This document shows, in pieces, positions 1 through 6,167 of a stretch of 12,983 nt of DNA. The DNA comes from Maribacter sp. GTDB lineage: Bacteria > Bacteroidota > Bacteroidia > Flavobacteriales > Flavobacteriaceae. The stretch is taken from positions 1 to 12,983 of the forward strand of contig QILY01000184.1 of the NCBI GenBank assembly GCA_003232155.1, in the 5' to 3' direction. Below the pieces are notes generated by a model, which was not told where the DNA came from, did no database searches, and saw nothing but the letters and a program-made list of their open reading frames with translations. The number at the start of each line of letters is the position of its first letter. The stretch's first letter is position 1. The translations under genes were made by a program, and so were the position numbers.

Positions 1-935
1 GTAGCGTAGTATTTTAATATAAAATTGGCTTTTTCCCTTTTACGGTACATTTTTCTGAAATGCCTATAAAAATTGAGATGCGCACGCAAAACCGCAAAGC
101 AGTGGTCCCATTTTAATTGGAACAAAAAACGTACACCAGCAATACCATCCAATATTAAACGAAAAAATAGTATTGTAAATGCTTTTCTCTTAGGTAGGTT
201 TTTGGTAATAGAGAACAAAGAGTTTCTAAAATTCAAATAGGTTTTCTTTGGGTTCATATTACTCAGTGTAGAGCCACCTAAATGATACACTTTGGAGCTA
301 CCTATATAAAACACTTTATGGCCATTGTTTTTGGCTCTCCAGCAAAGATCTACTTCTTCTTGGTGCGCAAAATAGTCTTCATCAAATCCGTTTAAATCTT
401 TAAAAACATTGCTTTTGATAAACATACATGCCCCAGTTGCCCAAAAAATTTCATGAATACCATCATATTGGCCTTCATCTTTTTCGAGTGCTTGAAAAAT
501 ACGTCCACGGCAAAACGGATAGCCCAATTGATCTATGAACCCTCCAGCTGCACCGGCATATTCAAAGTATTCAGGCTTTAGCAAATCTAAAATTTTAGGT
601 TGTAAAATGGCAACTTGTGGAAGTTCTTGAAATGCTTTTTGAATGGGTTTTAACCAATTTGGGGTAACTTCAACATCAGAATTCAATAGGCAATATATAT
701 CGGTATCAATATGTTTTAAGGCGTCATTATAACCTTTGGCAAAACCTTCGTTCGAATTATTTTGAATTATTTTGATGGATGGATAATTGGTCTTGATAAA
801 AGTTACGGAATTATCGGTCGAAGCATTGTCGGCCACATAAATATCAGCTTCTTTAGAGTATTGCATGACAGAAGGCAGGTAGCTTTCCAAAAGCGCCTCA
901 CCATTCCAGTTTAATATAACAATTGCTATTTTCAA
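1..935 (-). CDS. GT2-family glycosyltransferase, C-terminus beyond the window
   Basis: Likely transfers a sugar from a nucleotide-sugar donor to a cell-surface polysaccharide or glycolipid at the cytoplasmic face of the inner membrane; donor and acceptor cannot be read from sequence. My translation gives 311 codons open to the left edge. It shows the GT-A N-terminus (IAIVILNWNG, about 3-12), a DNASTDNS nucleotide-binding motif (36-43), GFAKGYN (64-70), the metal-binding NSD triplet (85-87), and later the HQEEVDLCWR segment with the probable catalytic acid followed by the G...VYHLGGS ending typical of rhamnosyltransferase-like GT2 enzymes. The start is a TTG at 935: there is an in-frame stop upstream with no ATG between, and the first internal ATG (residue 24) would remove the first beta strand. 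The gene begins 12 bases after the upstream HsdR-N-like gene, suggesting co-transcription. Family is confident; specificity is unknown. Confidence 0.88.
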   Translation of the reverse strand, partial: MKIAIVILNWNGEALLESYLPSVMQYSKEADIYVADNASTDNSVTFIKTNYPSIKIIQNNSNEGFAKGYNDALKHIDTDIYCLLNSDVEVTPNWLKPIQKAFQELPQVAILQPKILDLLKPEYFEYAGAAGGFIDQLGYPFCRGRIFQALEKDEGQYDGIHEIFWATGACMFIKSNVFKDLNGFDEDYFAHQEEVDLCWRAKNNGHKVFYIGSSKVYHLGGSTLSNMNPKKTYLNFRNSLFSITKNLPKRKAFTILFFRLILDGIAGVRFLFQLKWDHCFAVLRAHLNFYRHFRKMYRKREKANFILKYYA

Positions 936-947
936 AACGGTAGCAAA

Positions 948-1394
948 TTAACGGCTAAAATCAGGAATATCCTTTAGAAAAGTATACTTTTCTTCATCAA
1001 AATCCATTTTGCAATAAAAATGCTGCAATCCGTTGGATACTATTAAATATTCTGCTTTAAGGCTCATATTATAACGTGCAATCTGATCAAATGTAGTTTG
1101 GTCTATTTTAATTTTTGGAGCTTTGCACTCTACCAAAATACGAATTGACCCATCTGAAGTGAAAACAACAATATCGTATCTTTTTTTTAGAGAATTGATT
1201 TCTAACTGTTTTTCTACATTAATTAGACTTTTTGGGTATTTTTTGCCTTCGATTAAATGATGGACCCAATGTTGACGTACCCATTCTTCAGGTTGTAACA
1301 CCACAAATTTTTTGCGGATAACATCAAAAATATGGACTTTATTTTCGCTATTTTTGAATCGAAAGTGATATGCTGGAAAATTCAATGGGTGCAT
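948..1394 (-). CDS. Stand-alone HsdR N-terminal-type (HSDR_N_2) PD-(D/E)XK nuclease-fold protein
   Basis: A 148-residue protein made essentially of the nuclease-fold domain found at the N-terminus of type I restriction HsdR subunits, without helicase or other parts. The catalytic pattern is visible: E61, D74 (in RYDIVVF), E89-x-K91 (VECKAP) and a Q104-x3-Y108 motif like that of RecB-type nucleases, so the fold may be catalytically competent. No HsdM, HsdS or helicase gene is near, so a restriction role is unlikely. It is divergent from holA with 26 bases between start codons, and leads into the glycosyltransferase. From memory, this protein is a frequent neighbour of holA in Bacteroidota, which would point to a DNA replication or repair role; that link is inference. 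Start is an ATG with no Shine-Dalgarno sequence. Confidence 0.85.
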   Translation of the reverse strand: MHPLNFPAYHFRFKNSENKVHIFDVIRKKFVVLQPEEWVRQHWVHHLIEGKKYPKSLINVEKQLEINSLKKRYDIVVFTSDGSIRILVECKAPKIKIDQTTFDQIARYNMSLKAEYLIVSNGLQHFYCKMDFDEEKYTFLKDIPDFSR

Positions 1395-1420
1395 AACACA
1401 AATTTGATGTTTTTTTTTGG

Positions 1421-2422
1421 ATGGATGAAGTAAAACAAATAGTCAATGATATTAGAAACGGAAACGTAATGCCCATTTATTTATTGATGGGAGAGGAGCC
1501 GTACTATATTGATAAGATTGCTGAATACATTGAAAAAAACGTATTGGCAGAAGAGGAGCGGGGTTTTAATCAAATGGTACTTTATGGAAAAGATGTATCG
1601 GTCGAGGATATTGTAGGTAATGCGAAAAGATATCCGATGATGGCCGAAAAACAGGTTGTTATCGTAAAAGAGGCCCAACATTTAGCCAGAACCATTGATA
1701 ATTTGAGTTCTTATGCTGAAAATCCCCAACCCTCTACAGTATTAGTACTTTGCTATAAGTACAGTAAATTCGATAAGCGTAAGAAGGTTTATAAACTCAT
1801 CAAGAAAAACGGAATCTGTTTTGAAAGCAAAAAACTATATGAAAACCAAGTTTCAGATTGGATTCGTAAAACTTTACAGGGAAAGGGGTATAAAATAACT
1901 CTAAAAGCATCTGTTTTATTGGTAGAATTTTTGGGGACTGATTTAAGTAAAATAAACAATGAGCTTGAAAAATTGCAATTGGTACTTCCGAAGGAAAAAG
2001 AAATTACACCATTAGATATTGAAGAAAATATAGGTATTAGTAAAGACTACAATAATTTTGAGCTCAAAAAGGCGATCGGAGAACGTAACGTTGTAAAAGC
2101 AGCCCGAATTCTCAATTACTTTTCTCAAAACCCAAAAGACAATCCGTTTGTGGTGACGGTTACTTTATTGAACACCTTTTTTACGCAGTTGCTGAAATAT
2201 CATGGTATGAATGACCATAACCCTAAGAGTGTTGCCAGTATTTTAGGCATAAACCCTTATTTCGTGGGCGAATACCAAGTAGCTGCTAAAAATTATCCTA
2301 TGAAAAAGGTCAGCGCAATTGTATCACATTTAAGAGAGTTGGACCTTAAGGGCAAAGGAGTGGGAGCCAACAATATATCCCAAGCAGATTTATTGAAAGA
2401 GTTACTAGTAAAAATTATTTGA
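1421..2422 (+). CDS. holA: DNA polymerase III subunit delta
   Basis: Delta subunit of the clamp loader; it opens the beta sliding clamp and belongs to the AAA+-related clamp-loader pentamer in the cytoplasm. The 333-residue length matches the family (about 340). The N-terminus has the typical YLLMGEEPYYID segment (20-31), which sits where a Walker A loop would be but lacks the GK(S/T) lysine, as expected for the non-hydrolysing delta subunit. A degenerate Walker-B-like strand (VVIVKEAQHL, 79-88) follows, then the helical C-terminal collar region. It is the only plus-strand gene in the window. Its start lies 26 bases from the divergent nuclease-fold gene, so its promoter must overlap that gene's coding sequence. 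A TATTTTTG box (1349-1356) inside that gene fits the -7 consensus but has no TTG at the expected distance. It ends 2 bases from the stop of the convergent doxX-like gene. Confidence 0.93.
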   Translation: MDEVKQIVNDIRNGNVMPIYLLMGEEPYYIDKIAEYIEKNVLAEEERGFNQMVLYGKDVSVEDIVGNAKRYPMMAEKQVVIVKEAQHLARTIDNLSSYAENPQPSTVLVLCYKYSKFDKRKKVYKLIKKNGICFESKKLYENQVSDWIRKTLQGKGYKITLKASVLLVEFLGTDLSKINNELEKLQLVLPKEKEITPLDIEENIGISKDYNNFELKKAIGERNVVKAARILNYFSQNPKDNPFVVTVTLLNTFFTQLLKYHGMNDHNPKSVASILGINPYFVGEYQVAAKNYPMKKVSAIVSHLRELDLKGKGVGANNISQADLLKELLVKII

Positions 2423-2424
2423 GA

Positions 2425-2802
2425 TTACTTACGATCAATACTATATTTACCAGGCCCCAACAATGCAATAGCAATAAAAAACAGCGCATACATCATTGCT
2501 TTTTCTTTCGTATCAAATGGGTCAGCACTATGAACTATAAAACCGGCAACTAACATTGTTATTGCTGGTGGTATTGCGGCCCATCTGGTTTTAAAACCAA
2601 TAATAATCAATATAGGGCACAAAAATTCCCCAATCACAGCCAAAAAAAGTGATGGAGTAGCTCCAATACCAATTGGATCTCCAAATTCAAAATCACCTGC
2701 AATGAGTTTCTGGAGTTTTGGAATTCCGTGAGTGAGTATCATAGCAGAGGGAGCTATTCTTAAAAATGCTAAACCAATATTGTTTCTGAGGGAAGTTGCC
2801 AT
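2425..2802 (-). CDS. DoxX-family integral membrane protein
   Basis: A small 125-residue inner-membrane protein with four predicted hydrophobic segments (about 8-27, 44-70, 73-91 and 101-117). It carries family hallmarks: an Arg in the first helix (R15), HG at 25-26, a Glu in the second helix (E59, in GEFLCP) and the closing GPGKYSID (116-123). DoxX-family proteins have been linked to quinone or redox processes, but the role of most members, including this one, is unknown. The ATG start is preceded by an AT-rich leader without a Shine-Dalgarno sequence, and a candidate TTG / TACATTTA promoter lies just upstream. It stands alone: the fused E1 gene upstream on the same strand is about 500 bases away, and holA converges on it with 2 bases between stops. 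Confidence 0.88.
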   Translation of the reverse strand: MATSLRNNIGLAFLRIAPSAMILTHGIPKLQKLIAGDFEFGDPIGIGATPSLFLAVIGEFLCPILIIIGFKTRWAAIPPAITMLVAGFIVHSADPFDTKEKAMMYALFFIAIALLGPGKYSIDRK

Positions 2803-2824
2803 TTATAAAAATTTTATTTGGTTA

Positions 2825-2855
2825 TAAATGTAGTATTAATTTTAAATTATTGCAA
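2825..2855 (-). promoter_or_regulatory. Candidate Bacteroidota-type promoter for the DoxX gene
   Basis: On the minus strand a TTG (2855-2853) is followed after 20 bases by TACATTTA (2832-2825), a 7/8 match to the Bacteroidota -7 box TAnnTTTG. Transcription would start about 15 bases before the ATG at 2802. The spacing equals that of the candidate E1 promoter, but AT-rich sequence gives many chance matches. Confidence 0.35.
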
Positions 2856-3061
2856 TAAATCGCGAAGTATTACGCTACTATTTTTTATCAACTTTTCGCA
2901 GTCTACCCTAATAAAAGACAGAGGAGGCTTTATTTTAATCTCTTTCAGTTCTAATTCCAAGATGGTTTGCCTCGTATGAAGGGGAAGTTTGAAAACCTAA
3001 GGTTTTTATCAAATAAATTAGAGCTCGAATAAATACCTTGTATTCTTGCAATGTATTTCAT
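2847..3061 (-). pseudogene. Possible frameshifted small ORF, no recognised family
   Basis: Two overlapping open frames look as if they could be one broken gene of about 70 codons. The first starts at an ATG (3061) and runs 36 codons to a TAG at 2951-2953, beginning MKYIARIQGIYSSSNLFDKN. The second is open from 2996 to a TAA at 2847-2849, has no start codon, and its 49 residues end KLIKNSSVILRDLLQ. A one-base shift near 2995-3005 would join them; that spot is a 15-base dyad (AAAACCT-A-AGGTTTT, 2992-3006). I do not recognise the product, and open frames of this size arise by chance in AT-rich DNA, so this is a weak call. Confidence 0.2.
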
Positions 3062-3093
3062 TTAACCAGTTATATAATGTATTGGAACACTAT

Positions 3094-3115
3094 AATGAAC
3101 TCGTTTAAACTTTTT
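3094..3115. repeat. Intergenic motif, copy 1 (TGAACTCGTTTAAACTTTTT)
   Basis: This 22-base stretch (AA plus the 20-base motif) matches 12724-12745 at 21 of 22 positions, and its 20-base core matches 5795-5814 at 18 of 20. Here it forms the left end of the 188-bp palindrome. All three copies lie in the same orientation between minus-strand genes. Confidence 0.6.
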
Positions 3116-3119
3116 CTTT

Positions 3120-3146
3120 CCTGCCTGACGGCAGGCAGGTACCTGC
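3120..3146. repeat. Nested GC-rich double palindrome (REP-like)
   Basis: CCTGCCTGACGGCAGGCAGG (3120-3139) has perfect 8-base arms around a 4-base loop. It overlaps a second perfect 12-base palindrome, GCAGGTACCTGC (3135-3146). The shared CAGG can pair with only one partner at a time, so two mutually exclusive hairpins are possible. The GC content contrasts sharply with the AT-rich surroundings. From memory, similar CCTGCCTG...CAGGCAGG palindromes recur in Bacteroidota intergenic regions. Confidence 0.7.
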
Positions 3147-3299
3147 AAATATTCCATTTGGCACTCATATTTTGCCATTTTTGACTACCGTAGCTATGCT
3201 ATGCTAATAAAAAATGACTTCATATGAGCACAAAAGCGAATGTTTTCGGTTCCAAACAAAAAGTTTAAGTTCAATATATGGAAAGAACACGGATTGGAA

Positions 3300-5711
3300 T
3301 TAGCGTAATCTAGGATAATCTTCTGGGTTGGCCTCATGCATGACTTCATATACCTTCTCGAATATATCTTCAGCATTTGGTTTGGAAAAATAATCGCCAT
3401 CACTACTGTAAGCAGGCCTGTGTGCATTGCCTGTAATGGTTTCAGGGGCACTATCTAAATATTTATAGGCTCCTTGTTTTTCGAGTATTTCATGCATTAG
3501 GTAAGCTGAACACCCGCCTGGTACATCTTCATCGATAATTACCAGTCTATTTGTTTTTTTGACACTCTCGACAATATCATGATTAATATCAAAAGGCAAT
3601 AGAGATTGTACATCAATTACTTCTGCATCAATGCCTACTTCTCTTAATTCTTTGGCAACTTGCATTACAATACGCAATGTAGAACCATAGGAAACCAAAG
3701 TAATATCACTGCCTGATTTTATGGTTTCTACCACCCCAATAGGCGTACAGAATTCGCCAATATTTTTCGGCATCGGTTCTTTTAAGCGATAGCCATTAAG
3801 GCTTTCAATTACCAGTGCCGGTTCATCGCTTTTTAATAAAGTGTTGTAAAACCCTGCAGCTTGAGTCATATTACGTGGTGTTAAAATATACATGCCACGC
3901 AGCAAATGAATCAAGCCTCCCATTTGAGAACCCGAATGCCATATACCTTCTAAACGATGCCCACGAGTTCTAACAATTAATGGTGCTTTTTGCTTGCCAT
4001 AAGTACGATATCGTAAGGTTGCCAAATCATCGGTCAATGTTGTCATGGCATAGAAAATATAATCTAAATACTGTATCTCGGCAATGGGTCTTAAACCTCT
4101 TAAAGCCATACCTATACCTTGACCTATTATAGTCGATTCTCGAATACCGGTATCAGCTACACGTAATTCCCCGTACTTTTTTTGAAGCCCTTCTAAGCCT
4201 TGATTTACATCACCTATATTACCCGTATCTTCTCCAAAAACTAATAATTCGGGGTATTTACTGAACAATATGTCAAAATTATCCCTTAGTATAACTCTAC
4301 CATCTACTAATTCGGAATTACTATTGTAAACAGGTTTTACTTGCGGAATTTTAGCTGCATTATTTGCATGTTCATTGTATAAATGACTGCTGTATTTAGT
4401 TTGCGAATTTTTGAGGAAATCATTTGTCCACCTGAGTAATGCATCTCTGTCCGATGAGTCTTCACCAATAAGATAACGCAATGTTTTTCGGGCACTAGTT
4501 GCCATATCTTTTTTGATAGGCTCTTCTATAGCAATAAGGTCATTTTTTATTTTATTTATAAAATTTTTATTTTGACTCGAGTTCGCTGCATTGGACAAAA
4601 GGCCTACCAGTATTTTTTTTTGTTCTTTATGAGGTGCTAAATATTCGTTCCAAGCTTCTTTCTTAGCTATTCGCACTTCTTTTTTAATAGCTTTTTCAAG
4701 TTCATCAAGTTCATCTTCATTAGAAATACCTGACTCTAAAATCCATTCTTTAAAACGCTTGTTACAGTCGTTTTGTCTTTCCCACTCTAAACGCTCTTCG
4801 TTTTTATATCTTTCGTGTGAACCTGATGATGAATGCCCTTGTGGTTGCGTAAGTTCTGTAATATGTAAAATTACGGGCACATGCTCTTCTCTAGCAATAT
4901 CAGATGCATTTTCATATGCGTGCATCAAAGCGGTATAATCCCAACCTTTTACTTTTAACATTTCATACCCTTTGTCATCCTCATCTCTTTGAAACCCACT
5001 GAGCACTTTAGAAATGTCTTCTTTGGTGGTATGATGTTCTGCTGGTACCGATATGCCGTATTCATCATCCCAAATACTTATGACCATAGGTACTTGAAGT
5101 ACCCCACCTGCATTAATGGTCTCTAAAAAGAGTCCTTCACTTGTACTGGCATTACCTATAGTTCCCCATGCGACTTCATTTCCATCAACTGAAAATTTTG
5201 AAGCATCAATTCCTTTAAGGTTCCTGTACATTTTTGATGCTTGGGCAAGCCCTAAAAGTCTGGGCATTTGACCTGCGGTACAAGAAATATCGGAACTACT
5301 ATTTTTTTGTTGGGTGAGATTTTTCCAACTACCATCTTCATTAAGACTGTAGGTAAGAAAATGACCCCCCATTTGCCTACCGGCACTCATAGGTTCTTGC
5401 TCTATATTAGTAGTAGCGTATAAGGCGTGAAAAAAGTCTTTGGGAGATAATAGATCCAATGCCATCATAAAAGTTTGGTCTCTATAATACCCACTTCTAA
5501 AATCCCCATCTCTAAATGAACGTGCCATTGCCAATTGGGGTAATTCTTTACCATCACCGAAAATTCCAAACTTTGCTTTTCCTGATAAGACTTCTTTTCG
5601 ACCAACTAAACTACAGGTTCTACTTAAAACAGCTATTTTATAATCATTTAGAATCTGGGTTCTAAAATCTTCAAAAGAAATGTCGTTGCTAGTTTTAGGC
5701 GATATATTCAT
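3300..5711 (-). CDS. Fused E1 alpha/beta subunit of a branched-chain-type 2-oxoacid dehydrogenase
   Basis: Thiamine-diphosphate-dependent E1: decarboxylates a 2-oxoacid and passes the acyl group to the lipoyl group of an E2 that is not in this window. With the ATG at 5711 the product is 803 residues. The E1-alpha half (about 1-330) has the cofactor motif at 186-216 (GNASTSEG ... WDD) and the conserved GHSSSGSHERY loop (292-302). A charged linker (about 325-455) leads to the E1-beta half (460-803), with VFGEDTGN (491-498), an AEIQYLDY strand (544-551) and an RTRGHR...HSGSQ segment (581-596). An alternative TTG start at 5762 adds 17 residues that do not fit family N-termini and overlaps a likely promoter, so I prefer the ATG. 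The canonical GDG...NN residues are exchanged (see findings). Substrate is probably a branched-chain oxoacid; pyruvate or 2-oxoglutarate cannot be excluded. Confidence 0.9.
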   Translation of the reverse strand: MNISPKTSNDISFEDFRTQILNDYKIAVLSRTCSLVGRKEVLSGKAKFGIFGDGKELPQLAMARSFRDGDFRSGYYRDQTFMMALDLLSPKDFFHALYATTNIEQEPMSAGRQMGGHFLTYSLNEDGSWKNLTQQKNSSSDISCTAGQMPRLLGLAQASKMYRNLKGIDASKFSVDGNEVAWGTIGNASTSEGLFLETINAGGVLQVPMVISIWDDEYGISVPAEHHTTKEDISKVLSGFQRDEDDKGYEMLKVKGWDYTALMHAYENASDIAREEHVPVILHITELTQPQGHSSSGSHERYKNEERLEWERQNDCNKRFKEWILESGISNEDELDELEKAIKKEVRIAKKEAWNEYLAPHKEQKKILVGLLSNAANSSQNKNFINKIKNDLIAIEEPIKKDMATSARKTLRYLIGEDSSDRDALLRWTNDFLKNSQTKYSSHLYNEHANNAAKIPQVKPVYNSNSELVDGRVILRDNFDILFSKYPELLVFGEDTGNIGDVNQGLEGLQKKYGELRVADTGIRESTIIGQGIGMALRGLRPIAEIQYLDYIFYAMTTLTDDLATLRYRTYGKQKAPLIVRTRGHRLEGIWHSGSQMGGLIHLLRGMYILTPRNMTQAAGFYNTLLKSDEPALVIESLNGYRLKEPMPKNIGEFCTPIGVVETIKSGSDITLVSYGSTLRIVMQVAKELREVGIDAEVIDVQSLLPFDINHDIVESVKKTNRLVIIDEDVPGGCSAYLMHEILEKQGAYKYLDSAPETITGNAHRPAYSSDGDYFSKPNAEDIFEKVYEVMHEANPEDYPRLR

Positions 5712-5731
5712 ATAGGAGCGTTGCTTTTTTG

Positions 5732-5762
5732 TAAAAATAGGGATTGACAAGGGTTTTTGCAA
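5732..5762 (-). promoter_or_regulatory. Candidate E1 promoter
   Basis: On the minus strand TTG (5762-5760) is followed after 20 bases by TATTTTTA (5739-5732), 7/8 to the Bacteroidota -7 consensus. Transcription would begin roughly 14 bases before the ATG at 5711. The TTG is the same triplet that a naive ORF call uses as the E1 start codon. The match is suggestive only. Confidence 0.35.
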
Positions 5763-5767
5763 CCCTT
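5749..5767. promoter_or_regulatory. Perfect 7-bp inverted repeat over the E1 -33 region
   Basis: AAGGGTT-TTTGC-AACCCTT is a perfect 7-bp dyad with a 5-base centre, 38 bases before the E1 ATG. It covers the TTG of the candidate promoter, so it could be a repressor operator or, if transcription starts further upstream, a leader hairpin. No regulator gene is adjacent. Confidence 0.45.
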
Positions 5768-5794
5768 AAAACGGTATAAAGATTAAATAATTAT

Positions 5795-5814
5795 TGAAGT
5801 GGTTTAAACTTTTT
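5795..5814. repeat. Intergenic motif, copy 3 (TGAAGTGGTTTAAACTTTTT)
   Basis: Matches copy 1 (3096-3115) at 18 of 20 positions, including the GTTTAAAC palindrome followed by a T tract, and is followed by a similar pyrimidine-rich stretch. It lies about 84 bases upstream of the E1 ATG, beyond the candidate promoter. Confidence 0.5.
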
Positions 5815-5925
5815 TCTTCTTTTTCTTTGAATTTTTTCAGGTGGCCAATACGCTCTTATTAATAGTTTGGTCAATTAGTTCGTGTTTTAAATTTTTTAAC
5901 ACACTTAGACGATGTTTCTATTAAA

Positions 5926-6021
5926 TAAAAGTAAAAAGTAAAAAGTAAAAAGTAAAAAGTAAAAAGTAAAAAGTAAAAAGTAAAAAGTGAAGAATGAAAA
6001 GTGTGGAGTGAAAAGTAAAAA
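5926..6021. repeat. Heptanucleotide tandem array (AAAAAGT)n
   Basis: Eight perfect, uninterrupted copies of AAAAAGT occupy 5933-5988, preceded by a one-base-short copy (5927-5932) and followed by degenerate units (GAAAAGT, GGAGTGAAAAGTAAAAAG) to about 6021. The perfect core suggests recent slippage expansion. The array is about 220 bases upstream of the E1 ATG and about 180 bases past the upstream gene's stop, so copy number could alter spacing or DNA bending but not a reading frame. Confidence 0.95.
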
Positions 6022-6167
6022 GCTGACACGATTATTTACCACCCAATGAAGTTTTTGTACATGCAATCAACAACAACGGAATCGTTGCGTTTATGACTTG
6101 AATCCACCGTGTGATTTGTTAAGAAATAAACAATAATCGAGATTTATTTTAAGATTACACCAATTAT

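Larger units (their letters stand above)
3091..3278. repeat. 188-bp imperfect palindrome (MITE-like or large hairpin element)
   Basis: The two ends are inverted copies: TATAATGAAC at the left end matches the complement of the right end (TATATTGAAC) at 9 of 10 positions. After a 4-base gap (TCGT, left arm only) both continue TTAAACTTTTT. A second pair of inner arms, 3157-3182 and 3210-3235, is also strongly complementary (TTTGGCACTCATA against TTTTGTGCTCATA, then both ending CATTTTT). The centre (3183-3209) contains a short TATGC direct repeat. The left arm carries a GC-rich palindrome absent from the right arm. It lies directly after the E1 gene. It has no coding capacity and no obvious target duplication; a MITE relic, a REP-type sequence and a large terminator hairpin are all possible. 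Confidence 0.65.
2803..3299. other. Gene-poor 497-base interval between E1 and doxX
   Basis: No intact gene is seen. The left half holds the candidate doxX promoter (2825-2855) and the possible decayed ORF (2847-3061). The right half is almost filled by the palindromic element at 3091-3278, which ends 22 bases past the E1 stop codon and could also act in transcript ending. Putative ORFs crossing the right part are out-of-frame shadows of E1. Confidence 0.7.
5712..6167. other. 456-base gene-free interval upstream of E1
   Basis: No coding frame is convincing. From left to right it holds the candidate E1 promoter with its dyad (5732-5767), motif copy 3 (5795-5814), the heptamer array (5926-5988) with a degenerate tail to about 6021, and a small CAACG-GAAT-CGTTG hairpin (6074-6087). 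That hairpin lies about 80 bases past the stop of the barrel-protein gene; it lacks a U-tract, so it is a poor terminator candidate. Confidence 0.6.

Noticed and set aside
948..1394. Type I restriction-modification system
   Set aside because: Only the N-terminal nuclease-fold domain is present; there is no helicase, HsdM or HsdS in the window, and the neighbours are holA and a glycosyltransferase.
3194..3451. 85-codon minus-strand frame ending inside the palindromic interval
   Set aside because: It overlaps the conserved E1-beta C-terminus out of frame and begins within it; the sequence is low in any recognisable feature.
5926..5988. CRISPR array
   Set aside because: The 7-bp units are contiguous with no spacers, so this is a simple tandem repeat.
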